Below, piece after piece: positions 9,730 to 21,372 of a stretch of 64,000 nucleotides of DNA. A program made the translations under genes and the position numbers. The notes under the pieces are model-generated. The model saw only the letters and a list, made by a program, of their open reading frames with translations. It did not search any database and was not told where the DNA came from. The stretch is taken from contig NZ_SWCO01000004.1 in the NCBI RefSeq assembly GCF_005117025.1, positions 22,241-86,240 of the forward strand, given 5' to 3'. Position 1 is the first letter of the stretch. Each line of letters begins with the position of its first letter. The DNA is from Alteromonas portus. GTDB lineage: Bacteria > Pseudomonadota > Gammaproteobacteria > Enterobacterales > Alteromonadaceae.

Positions 9730-11013
9730 TTACGCACTATACAGCGTTTTAAAGCGAGTAAAGTAGTCAGGGAAGGTTTTGCGCGTACAACCCGGGTCGT
9801 TTATTGTTACCGGCGTATCGCTTAGTGCAACAAGCGAGAAACACATGGCAATACGATGGTCGTTATACGTGTCTATTTCAGCGTGCTTCAACGAATCAGT
9901 TGGCCACACTTTTATGTAGTCGTGCCCTTCTTCCACCTTCGCACCCACCTTTTGAAGCTCAGTGGCCATAGCCGCAAGACGGTCTGTTTCCTTTACGCGC
10001 CAATTATAAATATTGGTCATGGTAGTTGGACCTTCAGCAAATAACGCTGTTGTGGCAATGGTCATAGCCGCATCTGGAATATGGTTCATATCCATATTCA
10101 CACCTTTAAGCGGCGCACCCGTTATTTCAACGTACTCATCGTTCCAAACCACCTTTGCGCCCATTGCCTCAAGTACATCAGCAAAACGAATGTCACCTTG
10201 AATGCTGTTTTGGCCGATTCCGGTTACGCGTACCGTTCCACCTTTAATGGCACCGGCTGCAAGGAAGTAAGATGCCGATGATGCATCGCCTTCAACCATA
10301 AATTTACCCGGCGCAATGTACTTGGCGTCACCAGAAACCGTAAATGTTTGGTAGTTGTCGTTTTCAACAGTAACGCCAAACTTTTCCATGGTATCTAACG
10401 TGATATCGATATAGGGTTTAGAGACCAACTCACCTTTTATACGAATAGTCACATCACCTGAAAATAATGGCGCAGCCATTAAAAGCGCAGTCAAGAATTG
10501 GCTAGATACACTTCCGTCTACCGACATTTCGCCACCGCTTAATGTCTTTCCCTTAATTTGAAGCGGCGGGTAGCCTTCGTTTTTAAGGTAGGTGACGTCA
10601 GCATCAGCTTCTAAAAGCGCATCGACTAAGTCGCCAATTGGGCGCTCTTCCATACGCGGCTCACCAGTAAGTACGGTATCAACGTTACTTGCAGCAAGTG
10701 CTGCGCATAAAGGACGCATTGCGGTGCCAGCGTTACCTAGGAACAGCTCTAGTGGTTCAGCTACGTTAAAGGCCCCACCGTTACCTTGTACAACACATTG
10801 GGTTTTGTCTTCGCTTAAGCGATAGCTAATGCCTAACTTTGTTAGTGCATTAAGCATATGCTCAATGTCTTCGCTATCTAACAAGTTCGTTAGTTCAGTT
10901 TCGCCTTCAGCTAACGCAGCAAGCAGTAGCGCTCGGTTAGACAGACTTTTTGAGCCAGGTACATTGACCTCTCCCGATACTTTTGCAATCGGGTCTAATG
11001 TTAACTGCTCCAT
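9730..11013 (-). CDS. aroA: 3-phosphoshikimate 1-carboxyvinyltransferase (EPSP synthase)
   Basis: Joins shikimate 3-phosphate and PEP in the aromatic amino acid pathway. The sequence has [20 protein letters not shown] near residues 20-40, [13 protein letters not shown] near 90, and [14 protein letters not shown] near 380. It is the glyphosate-sensitive class I type by the GNAGTAMRP motif. Two starts are possible: ATG 11013 (MEQLTL, like E. coli MESLTL, 1 bp after serC) or ATG 11022 (MDKMEQL, overlapping serC). Either way it is coupled to serC, as in Enterobacteria. Confidence 0.96.
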   Translation of the reverse strand: MEQLTLDPIAKVSGEVNVPGSKSLSNRALLLAALAEGETELTNLLDSEDIEHMLNALTKLGISYRLSEDKTQCVVQGNGGAFNVAEPLELFLGNAGTAMRPLCAALAASNVDTVLTGEPRMEERPIGDLVDALLEADADVTYLKNEGYPPLQIKGKTLSGGEMSVDGSVSSQFLTALLMAAPLFSGDVTIRIKGELVSKPYIDITLDTMEKFGVTVENDNYQTFTVSGDAKYIAPGKFMVEGDASSASYFLAAGAIKGGTVRVTGIGQNSIQGDIRFADVLEAMGAKVVWNDEYVEITGAPLKGVNMDMNHIPDAAMTIATTALFAEGPTTMTNIYNWRVKETDRLAAMATELQKVGAKVEEGHDYIKVWPTDSLKHAEIDTYNDHRIAMCFSLVALSDTPVTINDPGCTRKTFPDYFTRFKTLYSA

Positions 11014-11014
11014 T

Positions 11015-12100
11015 TTATCCATTCACTCTTTCAAATTCGCGCATAAATTCAACTAGCGCAACAATACCCTCAACTGGCATTGCATTGTAAATACTGGCAC
11101 GCATGCCCCCTACTGAACGATGCCCTTTAAGTGCAAGTAACCCTGCTTCTTGTGACTGCTTAAGGAACAGCCCATCAAGTTCGGTATTGGCTAAATGAAA
11201 CGGCACGTTCATTTTTGAACGGTTGTCAGGGTGAACTTTACTTGAATAGAAGTCAGAGCTGTCGATGGCTGAATATAATAACGCTGCCTTTTCAGCATTG
11301 CGTTTAGCCATAGCGTCTACGCCGCCCATATCTTTAAGCCATTCAAATACAAGCCCCGCTAGGTACCATGAGAACGTTGGCGGTGTGTTGTACATAGAGT
11401 CAGACTTTGCCGCTAATGCATAATCAAAAATTGACGGCGTTTCTTTACGTGCTTTGCCAACCAGGTCTTCGCGAACAATAACAACTGATAAGCCGCTTGG
11501 GCCGATATTCTTTTGTGCGCCAGCGTATATTACGCCATGCTTTGCTACATCTAACGGCTGAGACAATATTGTCGAAGACATATCAGAAACCAGTGGCACC
11601 TTGCCCGACTCTGGTAGCCAATCGAAAGCAATTCCGTCAACGGTTTCATTTGGACAGAAATGGTAATACGCGGCTGACTGATCTATGTCGCTCAGCTGAG
11701 GTGGCGCAATATAATGAAGGCCATCTTTTTCAGATACTTCACCTACAACAACGGCACGATTATATTTATTCGCTTCGTCTACAGCACCCTTTGACCAAGA
11801 GCCACTGACTAAATGCAGACTAGTGTCATTGACAGTAGATAAGTTAAGAGGAACAGCTGCAAATTGCCCTCGCCCACCACCGTGCGTGAACAGCACATGA
11901 TAGTTTGACGGAATAGATAGTAGGTCGCGTAAGTCCTGTTCTGCTTTTGCGGCTATCTCAATGAAGTCTTTGCCACGGTGGCTGACTTCCATAACCGAGC
12001 AGCCTAGGTCGCGCCAATTTGTAAATTCTGATTGTGCTTTTTCCATAACTTCTTTTGGAAGCATGGCGGGGCCAGCACTAAAGTTAAAAACCTCTTTCAT
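11015..12100 (-). CDS. serC: Phosphoserine aminotransferase
   Basis: PLP enzyme of serine synthesis that also acts in pyridoxine synthesis. From ATG 12100 it has 361 residues, starting [21 protein letters not shown]. coli SerC has 362. The PLP-lysine segment is [13 protein letters not shown] near residue 195, and HGGGRGQF lies near 75. A GTG five codons upstream (12115) is an alternative start. It forms an operon with aroA. Confidence 0.96.
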   Translation of the reverse strand: MKEVFNFSAGPAMLPKEVMEKAQSEFTNWRDLGCSVMEVSHRGKDFIEIAAKAEQDLRDLLSIPSNYHVLFTHGGGRGQFAAVPLNLSTVNDTSLHLVSGSWSKGAVDEANKYNRAVVVGEVSEKDGLHYIAPPQLSDIDQSAAYYHFCPNETVDGIAFDWLPESGKVPLVSDMSSTILSQPLDVAKHGVIYAGAQKNIGPSGLSVVIVREDLVGKARKETPSIFDYALAAKSDSMYNTPPTFSWYLAGLVFEWLKDMGGVDAMAKRNAEKAALLYSAIDSSDFYSSKVHPDNRSKMNVPFHLANTELDGLFLKQSQEAGLLALKGHRSVGGMRASIYNAMPVEGIVALVEFMREFERVNG

Positions 12101-12173
12101 CGCGTTTTTCAACACCTGTAGATAATTACCGTTTAACTCGCTTTGTTTTCAACGTTTTGCGGGTCTATTAGGT

Positions 12174-12199
12174 AAACAAGCGGCTAAAGCCGCTTGTTT
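12174..12199 (-). terminator. Terminator after gyrA
   Basis: Perfect 11-bp stem AAACAAGCGGC / GCCGCTTGTTT with a 4-base loop, followed on the minus strand by a short T-rich stretch. It lies between gyrA and serC. Confidence 0.75.
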
Positions 12200-12245
12200 G
12201 AAAGAACACTGATAATGCGCAAGTATGAATACCTGCGCCCTATCC

Positions 12246-14960
12246 CTACTCTTCTGTCGTTGAGCCGTCACCGTCTTCTGCGGTGTTCTCTTGCTCTTGA
12301 ACAGCAGTTTCTGCTTGTTCTGGCGCATCGTCTGAAATGATTAGGTTACCGTCTTCGTCGAATTCTTGTAACTCTTCCACTTCTTCAATACGCTGTAACC
12401 CTACAACGTGCTCACCTTCTACTGTACGTATCAAGCGAACGCCTTGTGTGTTACGGCCTACTACTGACACTTCGCCTACACGGGTACGAACCAGTGTACC
12501 TTGGTCACTAATAAGCATAATTTCGTTGGTTTCGTCTACTTGAACCGCGCCAACCACTTTACCGTTACGCTCAGACACCTTGATTGACACAACACCTTGT
12601 GTCGCACGGCTCTTCGCAGGGTAATCTTCAAGCGGAGTACGCTTACCGAAACCATTCTCTGTCGCTGTCAGGATTGGACCATCGCCTTTTGGAACAATAA
12701 GTGATACCACTTTTTGACCATCTTGAAGACGAATACCGCGAACACCCGTTGCCGTTCTTCCCATTGGACGAAGTGCCAGAAGCTCTTCACCCGTCTCTGG
12801 GTCACGCTTAACTTCACCGGTTTCGCTGTCGCGAAGCTTCTCGTTAAAGCGAACTACTTTACCCGCGTCAGAGAACAACATGATGTCGTCATCACCGTGG
12901 GTAATATCAACACCAATTAGCTCATCACCTTCATTTAGGTTAACGGCGATAATACCGCTTGAACGAGGGCGAGAGTATAGGCTTAGGTCAGTCTTTTTAA
13001 CTGTACCATTTGCCGTTGCCATCAGTACAAACTTGCCTTCTTCAAATTCTTTAATAGGAAGAATAGCAGTAATACGTTCGTTTTCTTCAAGCGGTAGAAT
13101 GTTGACAATTGGGCGTCCGCGCGCGTTACGGCTAGCAAACGGCAATTGATACACTTTCAACCAGTACAAGCGACCACGAGTTGAGAAGCAAAGTATGTGA
13201 TCGTGGGTATTCGCTACCAGTAACCTTTCGATGAAATCTTCGTCTTTCATCTTGGTTGCTGATTTACCACGGCCACCACGACGCTGTGCTTCGTAGTCTG
13301 TAAGCTTTTGATATTTCACATACCCTTCGCGAGAAAGCGTTACAACAACGTCTTCTTGCTCAATAAGATCTTCAATATCAATATCGTGACTTGCTGCCGT
13401 AATTTCAGTACGACGCTCATCACCAAATTCATCACGTACTTTTTCAAGCTCTTCTTGAATCACTTCCATCAAACGCTCTGGGCTGTTTAGGATGTGAAGA
13501 AGCTCTGCGATGATCTCTAGAAGTTGCTTATATTCTTCTAGAATTTTCTCGTGCTCAAGGCCTGTTAGCTTGTGTAAGCGAAGGTCAAGAATAGCTTGCG
13601 CTTGCTGCTCAGTAAGGTAGTACTTGCCGTCGCGAATACCAAATTCTGGCATTAACCAGTCAGGGCGTGCAGCGTCATCGCCTGCGCGCTCAAGCATTTG
13701 TGCTACGTCGCCTAAGTCCCAACCTTGTGCCACAAGCGATTTCTTGGCATCTGCTGGGCTTTGCGATGCTTTAATCAACTCGATAATTGGGTCGATATTT
13801 GCAAGCGCGATTGCCAAACCTTCAAGGATATGAGCACGGTCACGGGCTTTACGTAATTCAAAAACAGTACGACGTGTTACTACTTCACGACGATGAAGAA
13901 TAAAGCATTCTAGCGTTTCTTTAAGGTTGAATACCTTAGGCTGACCGTTATCAAGCGCAACCATATTAATACCGAACACCGTTTGAAGCTGGGTATTAGC
14001 ATATAGATGGTTAAGCAAAACTTCGGCAGATTCGTTGCGCTTCACTTCAATAACAATGCGCATACCGTCTTTATCTGACTCGTCACGCAGTGCAGAAACG
14101 CCTTCGATACGCTTTTCTTTTACCAGTTCAGCAATCTTTTCAATAAGACGCGCTTTGTTAACCTGGTAAGGGATCTCGTTAACAACAATAGTTTCTTTAC
14201 CGTTGCTGTCAGTTTCAATTTCTGCTTTAGCACGGAGATAAATTTTACCGCGACCTGTGCGATACGCATCTTCAATTCCCTTGCGCCCGCTGATCATGGC
14301 AGCCGTTGGGAAATCTGGACCTGGGATGTGAGTCATCAAGTCATCGATGGTAATAGACGGGTCTTGAATTAACGCTACGCAGCCGTTGATTACTTCGGTG
14401 AGGTTATGTGGCGGAATATTTGTCGCCATACCAACCGCGATACCCGACGAGCCATTAACAAGAAGGTTAGGCACCTTCGTTGGCAATACTTCAGGGATAT
14501 GTTCTGTACCATCGTAGTTAGGTACGAAATCAACGGTTTCTTTATCTAAATCGGCGAGTAATTCGTGCGCAATTTTTGCCATGCGAACTTCGGTATAACG
14601 CATCGCAGCAGCTGAGTCGCCGTCTACCGACCCGAAGTTACCTTGACCGTCTACCAGCATATAGCGAAGTGAGAACGGTTGCGCCATACGAACAATAGTG
14701 TCGTAAACTGCAGAGTCACCGTGAGGGTGATATTTACCAATTACGTCACCTACCACACGGGCAGATTTTTTGTATGGCTTGTTAAAGTCGTTTTTCAGTT
14801 CGTTCATTGCGAACAGCACACGACGGTGCACTGGCTTCAAGCCATCTCTTACGTCAGGCAAGGCTCGCCCGACAATAACGCTCATCGCGTAATCAAGGTA
14901 AGAGTTCTTTAACTCTTCCTCAATATTAACGGGGAGGATTTCTTTAGCGTTATCAGACAT
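12246..14960 (-). CDS. gyrA: DNA gyrase subunit A
   Basis: 904 residues. The breakage-reunion domain has catalytic Tyr122 in [10 protein letters not shown]. Quinolone-region residues Ser83 and Asp87 ([11 protein letters not shown]) are the susceptible type. The GyrA-box QRRGGRGK begins the C-terminal beta-pinwheel, which wraps DNA for negative supercoiling. The tail is strongly acidic (ending DGDGSTTEE), as in E. coli GyrA. The gene is divergent from ubiG, as in Shewanella and E. coli. Confidence 0.98.
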   Translation of the reverse strand: MSDNAKEILPVNIEEELKNSYLDYAMSVIVGRALPDVRDGLKPVHRRVLFAMNELKNDFNKPYKKSARVVGDVIGKYHPHGDSAVYDTIVRMAQPFSLRYMLVDGQGNFGSVDGDSAAAMRYTEVRMAKIAHELLADLDKETVDFVPNYDGTEHIPEVLPTKVPNLLVNGSSGIAVGMATNIPPHNLTEVINGCVALIQDPSITIDDLMTHIPGPDFPTAAMISGRKGIEDAYRTGRGKIYLRAKAEIETDSNGKETIVVNEIPYQVNKARLIEKIAELVKEKRIEGVSALRDESDKDGMRIVIEVKRNESAEVLLNHLYANTQLQTVFGINMVALDNGQPKVFNLKETLECFILHRREVVTRRTVFELRKARDRAHILEGLAIALANIDPIIELIKASQSPADAKKSLVAQGWDLGDVAQMLERAGDDAARPDWLMPEFGIRDGKYYLTEQQAQAILDLRLHKLTGLEHEKILEEYKQLLEIIAELLHILNSPERLMEVIQEELEKVRDEFGDERRTEITAASHDIDIEDLIEQEDVVVTLSREGYVKYQKLTDYEAQRRGGRGKSATKMKDEDFIERLLVANTHDHILCFSTRGRLYWLKVYQLPFASRNARGRPIVNILPLEENERITAILPIKEFEEGKFVLMATANGTVKKTDLSLYSRPRSSGIIAVNLNEGDELIGVDITHGDDDIMLFSDAGKVVRFNEKLRDSETGEVKRDPETGEELLALRPMGRTATGVRGIRLQDGQKVVSLIVPKGDGPILTATENGFGKRTPLEDYPAKSRATQGVVSIKVSERNGKVVGAVQVDETNEIMLISDQGTLVRTRVGEVSVVGRNTQGVRLIRTVEGEHVVGLQRIEEVEELQEFDEDGNLIISDDAPEQAETAVQEQENTAEDGDGSTTEE

Positions 14961-15262
14961 AAACTGCTTAATCCCTTTATCTTGGTTTGTTCTGCGTTAT
15001 CCAGCGCTTAGCTTCACATCATTGTGAAAACAAGGCATGGGAGCGCACTGTTATTATTATGTGGGTCATAATCGTGCTTCGAGTGTACCACTTGATGACA
15101 GAATTATGTAGCGCTTAATTACGCTTATTAATCAACTAAAAGGCAAGCGATTATTTTTCGTTCACCCCTTTTTATAATTTGGCTATTTCTACTTAAAAAC
15201 AGTGAAACACAACCTAAATTTACGATATCTTAAAAAGAGATAAGTTAAGGATTGTTTTACTC
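14961..15262. promoter_or_regulatory. gyrA-ubiG divergent intergenic region
   Basis: 302 bp between two divergent genes, so both promoters must lie here. The segment is A+T-rich near ubiG. I see no convincing sigma-70 pair, operator or RNA gene. Confidence 0.5.
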
Positions 15263-15967
15263 ATGACGAACGTCGATCAACAAGAAATCAATAAGTTCTC
15301 TGAACTCGCTTCTCGCTGGTGGGATCCAGAGGGCGAATTTAAGCCATTGCATCTTATTAACCCACTCCGTTTAGACTTCATCAATCAACACAGCGAAGGG
15401 TTGTTTGACAAAAAGGTGGTTGATATTGGCTGTGGCGGCGGCATCTTGGCAGAGTCTATGGCACGTGCGGGTGCAACAGTAACTGGTTTAGATATGGCTG
15501 AAGCGTCGTTAGAAGTAGCAAAGCTTCACGGATTAGAATCAGGTGTAAAAGTTGACTACGTATGCTCAACGGCTGAAGCGTTTGCAGAAGCAAATGCGGG
15601 TCAGTTTGACGTAGTGACTTGTATGGAGATGTTAGAGCATGTTCCCGACCCTTCGTCTGTAGTAATGGCTTGTGCTAAATTAGTTAAGCCTGGCGGTCAT
15701 GTCTTTTTCTCTACGCTTAATAGGAATTTAAAGTCCTATTTAATGGGGATCGTCGGCGCGGAATACATTCTAAAATTAGTACCTAAAGGTACGCACGATC
15801 ACAGTAAATTTATAAAGCCGTCTGAACTTATGTCGATGACAGACCAAGCAGGTCTTTTACCCCGTGATATGACGGGTTTACACATGGACCCAATTTCGCA
15901 GGGCTTTTATCTTTCGTCTAATAACGTAGACGTAAACTACTTACTATATACAGTAGCGCAAAGTTAA
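15263..15967 (+). CDS. ubiG: Ubiquinone biosynthesis O-methyltransferase UbiG
   Basis: SAM-dependent enzyme making both O-methylations of ubiquinone, at the inner membrane surface. The 234 residues contain motif [17 protein letters not shown] near 49-64, [11 protein letters not shown] near 120, and the N-terminal family signature [24 protein letters not shown]-like bases precede the ATG. Confidence 0.96.
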   Translation: MTNVDQQEINKFSELASRWWDPEGEFKPLHLINPLRLDFINQHSEGLFDKKVVDIGCGGGILAESMARAGATVTGLDMAEASLEVAKLHGLESGVKVDYVCSTAEAFAEANAGQFDVVTCMEMLEHVPDPSSVVMACAKLVKPGGHVFFSTLNRNLKSYLMGIVGAEYILKLVPKGTHDHSKFIKPSELMSMTDQAGLLPRDMTGLHMDPISQGFYLSSNNVDVNYLLYTVAQS

Positions 15968-16511
15968 TTTAACACTATATATTGGGCTGCGGCGATATTT
16001 TAAACACCATATATCGTGTTTATATAAAAACTGAATTCTAAGAATAAATTAATTTTTACGATTAAGATTTTATTTAAAACGCTTGCATTCCGGATATTTT
16101 ACGCTTGTAGAACGCTAAAAAGTTAGTTGTTACTAACATAAATTTCATGCCAGATTGAGTGCTCGAAATACCACCAGATATTGGGTTGCAATCAAGTCAA
16201 AACCTCACTATCTTGTGTTTAATTCAGCATGCGATCCCAATACTGATTTTCGGGATCAAATAGATCTGCAGACCATCATTGGTGATGTCATTTATGGCTT
16301 GCAACGTTAACCTCGCTGAAAATACAAACGCAGTACAGAATTAAAAAAGCAGTCTCTACTTTATACTCTCAGTATCAGTCTAGGCCGCTTTAGTGTGTGT
16401 TGTTATCTGGCGTGAGCCAACTTCGATAACAACGCCACAATTAAAATTAAAAACGAAAATGGGCTCAAGATAGCCCACGCATCAAGCGCTAACAGAAAAA
16501 CGGCCAGTAAC
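15968..16511. promoter_or_regulatory. Long nrdAB leader region
   Basis: 544 bp without a credible gene. The first 60 bp hold two NrdR-type boxes (listed separately). A TTTAAA (15999-16004) and TATATA (16021-16026) spaced 16 bp straddle the second box and may be the promoter, which would leave an unusually long leader of nearly 500 bases. GATCCC (16233-16238) and GGGATC (16252-16257) form a small inverted repeat. No DnaA box matching TTWTNCACA was found. Confidence 0.5.
15972..16019 (+). promoter_or_regulatory. Pair of NrdR boxes upstream of nrdA
   Basis: Two 16-bp near-palindromes lie at 15972-15987 (ACACTATATATTGGGC) and 16004-16019 (ACACCATATATCGTGT), 32 bp apart, about three helical turns. 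They match the NrdR consensus acaCwAtATaTwGtgt. NrdR is the nucleotide-sensing repressor of ribonucleotide reductase operons and typically binds such tandem boxes in phase. Binding is inferred from sequence only. Confidence 0.85.
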
Positions 16512-18833
16512 ATGAACAACAACTTATTCGTCACCAAACGCAATGGTGAAAAAGAGTCCATCGACTTAGAAAAAATCCACAAAGTCGTTACATGGGCAGC
16601 AAAAGGACTTAAAAACGTTTCTGTTTCACAAGTTGAAATCAAGGCACAAATTCAGTTCTATGACGGCATTAATACCAGTGAGATCCACGAAACCCTGATC
16701 AAATCAGCGGCAGATTTAATCTCTACCGATGCGCCAGATTATCAATATCTCGCTGCGCGCTTGGCTATTTTCCACCTTCGCAAAAAAGCCTACGGCCAAT
16801 TTGAGCCGCCAGCGCTACTTGAGCACGTAGGAAAGATGGTTGACATGGGCAAGTATGACAAGCACCTGCTTGAAGACTATACGCCTGAAGAATTTGCTGA
16901 AATGGACACGTACATTGACCATTGGCGCGACATGAACTTCAGCTATGCTGCAGTTAAGCAGCTTGAAGGCAAGTACCTGGTTCAAAACCGTGTTACTGGT
17001 GAAATTTACGAAAGTGCACAGTTCCTGTATATCTTAGTGGCTGCATGTCTTTTCGCAAATTATGACAAAGCGACGCGTATGGACTATATTCGCCGCTTCT
17101 ACGATGCCGCTTCAACGTTCAAGCTGTCACTACCAACACCAATCATGGCAGGTGTACGTACGCCTACTCGCCAGTTTAGCTCGTGTGTACTTATCGAAAC
17201 CGGCGACAGTTTAGATTCAATCAATGCAACGGCAAGTGCCATTGTTAAATACGTAAGCCAGCGTGCTGGTATCGGTGTAAACGCAGGCCGTATTCGCGCA
17301 CTAGGTAGCCCTATTCGCGGCGGTGAAGCATTCCACACGGGCTGTATCCCATTTTATAAGTACTTCCAGACTGCAGTTAAAAGCTGTTCACAAGGTGGTG
17401 TTCGTGGTGGCGCTGCTACGCTGTTCTACCCTATTTGGCATATGGAAGTTGAATCACTGTTAGTGCTTAAGAACAACCGTGGTGTTGAAGAAAACCGTGT
17501 ACGTCACCTAGATTACGGTGTTCAGTTTAACAAACTGATGTACCAGCGCATGATGAAAGACGGCTATATCTCATTGTTTAGCCCATCTGACGTACCGGGT
17601 CTTTACGATGCATTCTTCGCCGACCAAGAGAAGTTTGAAGAGCTATACGTTAAATACGAAAACGACGACAGCATCCGTAAAAAGCAAATTAAAGCGATGG
17701 AGCTATTCAGCTTGTTCATGCAAGAGCGTGCAAGCACAGGTCGTATTTATCTTCAAAACGTTGACCACTGTAATACGCACAGTCCGTTTAACCCAGAAGT
17801 TGCGCCTGTACGTCAAAGCAACCTTTGCCTTGAAATTGCGTTGCCTACTAAGCCACTACAGCACGTAAACGACGAAAATGGTGAAATTGCACTATGTACG
17901 CTGTCAGCGTTTAACTTAGGTGCGATTAAGTCACTGGACGAGTTTGAAGAGCTATCTGACCTTGCAGTACGTGCGCTAGATAACCTGCTTGATTACCAAG
18001 ACTATCCTGTTCCTGCTGCGTATAACGCAACAATGGGGCGTCGTACATTGGGCGTTGGCGTTATTAACTTCGCTTACTACCTTGCTAAAAATGGCGTTAA
18101 ATATTCTGATCACAGCGCGAACGGTCTAGTTCACCGCACGTTCGAAGCAATGCAGTATTACCTACTTAAAGCGTCGAACAATCTTGCGAAAGAAAAAGGT
18201 GCGTGTCCTAAGTTCAACGAGACCACTTATTCTCAAGGCATCATGCCAATTGACAGCTACAAGAAAGATCTTGATAGCGTATGTAACGAACCACTTCATT
18301 ACGACTGGGATGCACTTCGCGAAGAAATAAAAACTCACGGTTTGCGTAACTCTACTCTGTCAGCGTTAATGCCATCAGAGACGTCTTCTCAGATTTCTAA
18401 TGCAACAAACGGCATCGAGCCACCACGTGGCTTCATCAGCATTAAGTCGAGTAAAGATGGTGTTCTTAAGCAAGTTGTACCTGAGTACGAAACGCTAAGA
18501 GACCAATACGAGCTACTTTGGGATATTCCTTCAAACGATGGTTACCTACAACTTGTTGGTATCATGCAGAAGTTTATCGACCAAACTATCTCAGCGAATA
18601 CCAACTACGATCCAAGCCGTTACGAAGGTAACAAGGTACCAATGAAGCTTCTTCTTAAGGACCTTCTTACTACGTATAAACTGGGTGTTAAAACACTTTA
18701 CTATCATAACACTCGCGACGGCGCGTCAGACACATCTGCTCTCGATGCTAAAGCGAGCGAGCCTATGCCACGTCAAGAAGAAGTGGTTGTAGAGGAAGAT
18801 GATGATTGTGCAGGTGGTGCGTGTAAGATATAG
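16512..18833 (+). CDS. nrdA: Class Ia ribonucleotide reductase alpha subunit
   Basis: Reduces ribonucleoside diphosphates to deoxy forms under aerobic growth. The 773 residues align without gaps to E. coli NrdA through the first active cysteine (Cys225 in RQFSSCVLIE). The radical-site block SNLCLEIA (Asn437, Cys439, Glu441) is intact, and the C-terminal redox pair is in CAGGACKI. The N-terminal ATP-cone (VTKRNGEKESIDLEKIHKV) gives allosteric activity control. nrdB and a ferredoxin follow. The ribosome binding site is weak. Confidence 0.98.
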   Translation: MNNNLFVTKRNGEKESIDLEKIHKVVTWAAKGLKNVSVSQVEIKAQIQFYDGINTSEIHETLIKSAADLISTDAPDYQYLAARLAIFHLRKKAYGQFEPPALLEHVGKMVDMGKYDKHLLEDYTPEEFAEMDTYIDHWRDMNFSYAAVKQLEGKYLVQNRVTGEIYESAQFLYILVAACLFANYDKATRMDYIRRFYDAASTFKLSLPTPIMAGVRTPTRQFSSCVLIETGDSLDSINATASAIVKYVSQRAGIGVNAGRIRALGSPIRGGEAFHTGCIPFYKYFQTAVKSCSQGGVRGGAATLFYPIWHMEVESLLVLKNNRGVEENRVRHLDYGVQFNKLMYQRMMKDGYISLFSPSDVPGLYDAFFADQEKFEELYVKYENDDSIRKKQIKAMELFSLFMQERASTGRIYLQNVDHCNTHSPFNPEVAPVRQSNLCLEIALPTKPLQHVNDENGEIALCTLSAFNLGAIKSLDEFEELSDLAVRALDNLLDYQDYPVPAAYNATMGRRTLGVGVINFAYYLAKNGVKYSDHSANGLVHRTFEAMQYYLLKASNNLAKEKGACPKFNETTYSQGIMPIDSYKKDLDSVCNEPLHYDWDALREEIKTHGLRNSTLSALMPSETSSQISNATNGIEPPRGFISIKSSKDGVLKQVVPEYETLRDQYELLWDIPSNDGYLQLVGIMQKFIDQTISANTNYDPSRYEGNKVPMKLLLKDLLTTYKLGVKTLYYHNTRDGASDTSALDAKASEPMPRQEEVVVEEDDDCAGGACKI

Positions 18834-18955
18834 AACACGCCCCCTGTTTAAATGGCAGATGCGTAAAAGGAATTTTTTGCATTTGCCATTAATGTTTCGC
18901 AGCAAGAACACAAACAATAATACGCGTTAATCATTAAGTTTTTAGTTAGGCCATC

Positions 18956-20086
18956 ATGAAATACACTACGTTTAATCAGCAAAGTACTAATCCATTGATC
19001 GAGCCGATGTTTTTCGGTAACCCCGTAAACGTTGCACGCTACGACCAGCAAAAGCATGCCATTTTCGAAAAGCTTATTGAGAAGCAAATTAGCTTTTTTT
19101 GGCGCCCTGAAGAAGTTGACGTTTCTCGTGACCGTGTTGATTTTCAAAAATTAACCGATCCGGAAAAGCACATCTTTATTTCAAACCTTAAGTACCAAAC
19201 TCTGTTAGATTCGGTACAAGGCCGTAGCCCGAACATTGCGTTCTTGCCTATTATCTCTCTACCGGAATTAGAGACGTGGGTTGAAACATGGTCTTTCTTC
19301 GAGACTATTCACTCACGTTCATACACGCACATTTTGCGCAATCTGTTTTCTGATCCAAGCGAGATATTCGAAGATATCGTTGTAAACGATGAAATTAAGC
19401 GCCGTGCGGCTGACATTTCTAAATACTATGACGACCTTATTTTCGCGACTCAGCTTTGGCAGACTCAGGGTGAAGGTATTCATACCGTCAATGGCACTGC
19501 ATACACAGTTAACATGTACGAGCTTAAGAAGAAGCTTTATCTGTGTATGAACTCGGTAAATGCACTAGAAGCGATTCGTTTTTATGTATCTTTTGCCTGT
19601 ACGTTTGCCTTTGCAGAACGTAAGTTGATGGAAGGTAACTCTAAGATTATTCGTTTGATTGCTCGAGATGAAAATCTGCATTTGTCATCAACACAGCACA
19701 TTCTAAACTTGTGGGCTAAGGGTAAAGATGACCCAGAAATGGCGCAGATTGCAGAAGAATGCAAAGACGAAGCCCGCGCGATCTTCATGAACGCCGTTGA
19801 GCAAGAAAAGCAATGGGCTGATTACCTGTTCCAAAACGGCTCTATGATTGGTTTAAACAAAGAAATTCTTTGCCAATACGTTGAGTACATTGCGAATCAA
19901 CGTATGTCAGCGATTGGTCTAGATACGCCATTCGAGATAAGCAGTAACCCACTTCCATGGATGAACAACTACTTAAATTCAGACAATGTGCAAGTGGCGC
20001 CACAAGAATCTGAAATAAGTTCTTATCTTGTTGGGCAGATAGATTCTGCTGTGAGCGAAGACGATTTTGCTGATTTTGAGCTGTAA
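18956..20086 (+). CDS. nrdB: Class Ia ribonucleotide reductase beta subunit
   Basis: 376-residue R2 subunit carrying the diiron-tyrosyl radical. The radical Tyr123 lies in [14 protein letters not shown] next to ligands Glu116 and His119. Further metal ligands fall in [13 protein letters not shown] and [12 protein letters not shown]. The C-terminus ends DDFADFEL, the peptide that docks on NrdA. The gene starts 122 bp after nrdA. Confidence 0.98.
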   Translation: MKYTTFNQQSTNPLIEPMFFGNPVNVARYDQQKHAIFEKLIEKQISFFWRPEEVDVSRDRVDFQKLTDPEKHIFISNLKYQTLLDSVQGRSPNIAFLPIISLPELETWVETWSFFETIHSRSYTHILRNLFSDPSEIFEDIVVNDEIKRRAADISKYYDDLIFATQLWQTQGEGIHTVNGTAYTVNMYELKKKLYLCMNSVNALEAIRFYVSFACTFAFAERKLMEGNSKIIRLIARDENLHLSSTQHILNLWAKGKDDPEMAQIAEECKDEARAIFMNAVEQEKQWADYLFQNGSMIGLNKEILCQYVEYIANQRMSAIGLDTPFEISSNPLPWMNNYLNSDNVQVAPQESEISSYLVGQIDSAVSEDDFADFEL

Positions 20087-20098
20087 ACCCACAGCTTA

Positions 20099-20371
20099 AT
20101 GAGCAGTAACGATAAATCACTCCGCATCGACGTTGTCGATGTGGGGACGATTATTGCCCCCTCCGATACTACTATTCTAAACGCCCTTGAGTCGAAAGGC
20201 GTCCACATTCACTACCATTGCCGTGAAGGGTTCTGCGGTGCTTGCCGCACAAAGCTGATTGAAGGTGAAGTCGAATACACCACCGATCCCCTAGCCTTCA
20301 TTGACGACGACGAAATTCTTCCGTGTTGTTGTGTGGCTAAATGCCCGCTAAAAATAAAAGTGCCGCTTTAG
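20099..20371 (+). CDS. 2Fe-2S ferredoxin, YfaE type
   Basis: 90 residues with the plant-type cluster motif CREGFCGAC (Cys41, Cys46, Cys49) and the fourth ligand in LPCCCVAKC. In E. coli the equivalent YfaE maintains the NrdB diferric-tyrosyl cofactor. The ATG is 12 bp after the nrdB stop, so it belongs to the nrdAB operon. Role assigned by family and context. Confidence 0.92.
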   Translation: MSSNDKSLRIDVVDVGTIIAPSDTTILNALESKGVHIHYHCREGFCGACRTKLIEGEVEYTTDPLAFIDDDEILPCCCVAKCPLKIKVPL

Positions 20372-20480
20372 ATTGTTAGCATGTTGATTTAAAAGTCTGC
20401 GTAAATCTGGTCGCATATTCTCATGGCTTTTTGTTTTTATCATTACGAGCGGAAAAGACACAAAGCGTCACTATTTCGTA

Positions 20481-20723
20481 TTAAAGCACTTTCTCGATGG
20501 CGTACAGCTCTTCATCAATAATCTGTAGTCGCGATGCAACAACAGCCCTTGCGTCATTTACACCTTTGTTATAAAACGACGCGCCCATTTCCTTACTAAT
20601 AAAATCAAGAAGAAACTCTCCGTCAAATTGGCCAAGTTCCACGTTTAACTCATTATCAAAATATCGTTGCAGTTTAGCGACTAACGCTTCTTTTTCTTCA
20701 CGGGTAAATGCGATATCACTCAT
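20481..20723 (-). CDS. DUF2164 family protein
   Basis: 80 residues, soluble and acidic. It carries the family pattern FTREEKEALVAKLQRYF, ELGQFDGEFLLDFISKEMG, FYNKGVNDA. GGAAG precedes the ATG. No function is known for the family. It converges on the ferredoxin end of the nrd operon. Confidence 0.85.
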   Translation of the reverse strand: MSDIAFTREEKEALVAKLQRYFDNELNVELGQFDGEFLLDFISKEMGASFYNKGVNDARAVVASRLQIIDEELYAIEKVL

Positions 20724-21057
20724 ATTCTTCCTTTTTTATCACGTCTTAAATATTGTATTTTTCACTTTTGCCAGCCGGCTAAATTCCAGCCTCTCAGCAA
20801 TTAATGGCACATTAACGTTGGTATGCTTTTCACCATAGTTTTAAATATTTTCAGTGCATCAAGTTTCCACCTGGTATGGTTTTCGCAAACTTCACTTTGA
20901 ACGCAATGCTTACTTACTAGTTTTCAGTAACAAGCATTCCAAATGCAAAGTCTAACGGCACTCGCGCTAAAAGCGCTTCCACACGAGTTTGCACATACTG
21001 TTTTGAATAACTACTTCAAAGTGATGTAGCGATTTCACGCAATTTGTGAGGTTAACA
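20724..21057. other. Intergenic region with an imperfect inverted repeat
   Basis: 334 bp between divergent genes. At 20905-20938, AATGCTT-ac-TTACT pairs with AGTAA-c-AAGCATT around a 7-base loop, a 12-bp stem with a bulge and no T-run. It could be an operator or RNA hairpin for the flanking genes. Nothing else stands out. Confidence 0.45.
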
Positions 21058-21372
21058 ATGAAAATTTTACCTATTATCGGTATCACAGCGGCGATTGCGC
21101 TTAATAGCTTACCTGCTAGCGCCGACTCTAGTAACCCCCATAAAGGTAAATCACTCCCACCGGGCATAGAGAAAAAGTATGAAAAGACAGGCGAGCTGCC
21201 TCCAGGATGGCAAAAAAAGCTATCCGTTGGAAAACAATTAGATCATGATATTTATGACCATGCTCGAGTCATTGTGCCCTTGGGAAAAGACGGTTTGGTT
21301 ACAGTACGTATTGAAAACAAAGTTATACGGCTTATCCAAGCTACAAGGGAAATTGTAGAGATTTTGGATTAA
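21058..21372 (+). CDS. Secreted RcnB/CigR-like protein
   Basis: 104 residues from ATG 21058 (GTGAGG upstream; a GTG four codons earlier is also in frame). The signal peptide MKILPIIGITAAIALNSLPA, cleaved near SADS, predicts a periplasmic location. The mature part has the proline-glycine repeats KSLPPGIEKKYEKTGELPPG seen in RcnB/CigR-type proteins, then a short basic domain. Function unknown here; the family name rests on that motif. Confidence 0.7.
   Translation: MKILPIIGITAAIALNSLPASADSSNPHKGKSLPPGIEKKYEKTGELPPGWQKKLSVGKQLDHDIYDHARVIVPLGKDGLVTVRIENKVIRLIQATREIVEILD

Noticed and set aside
12246..14960. Quinolone resistance mutation in gyrA
   Set aside because: Ser83 and Asp87 are the susceptible residues.
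16403..16642. 79-residue minus-strand frame in the nrdA leader
   Set aside because: It overlaps the start of nrdA on the other strand and shows no ribosome site or family; taken as chance.
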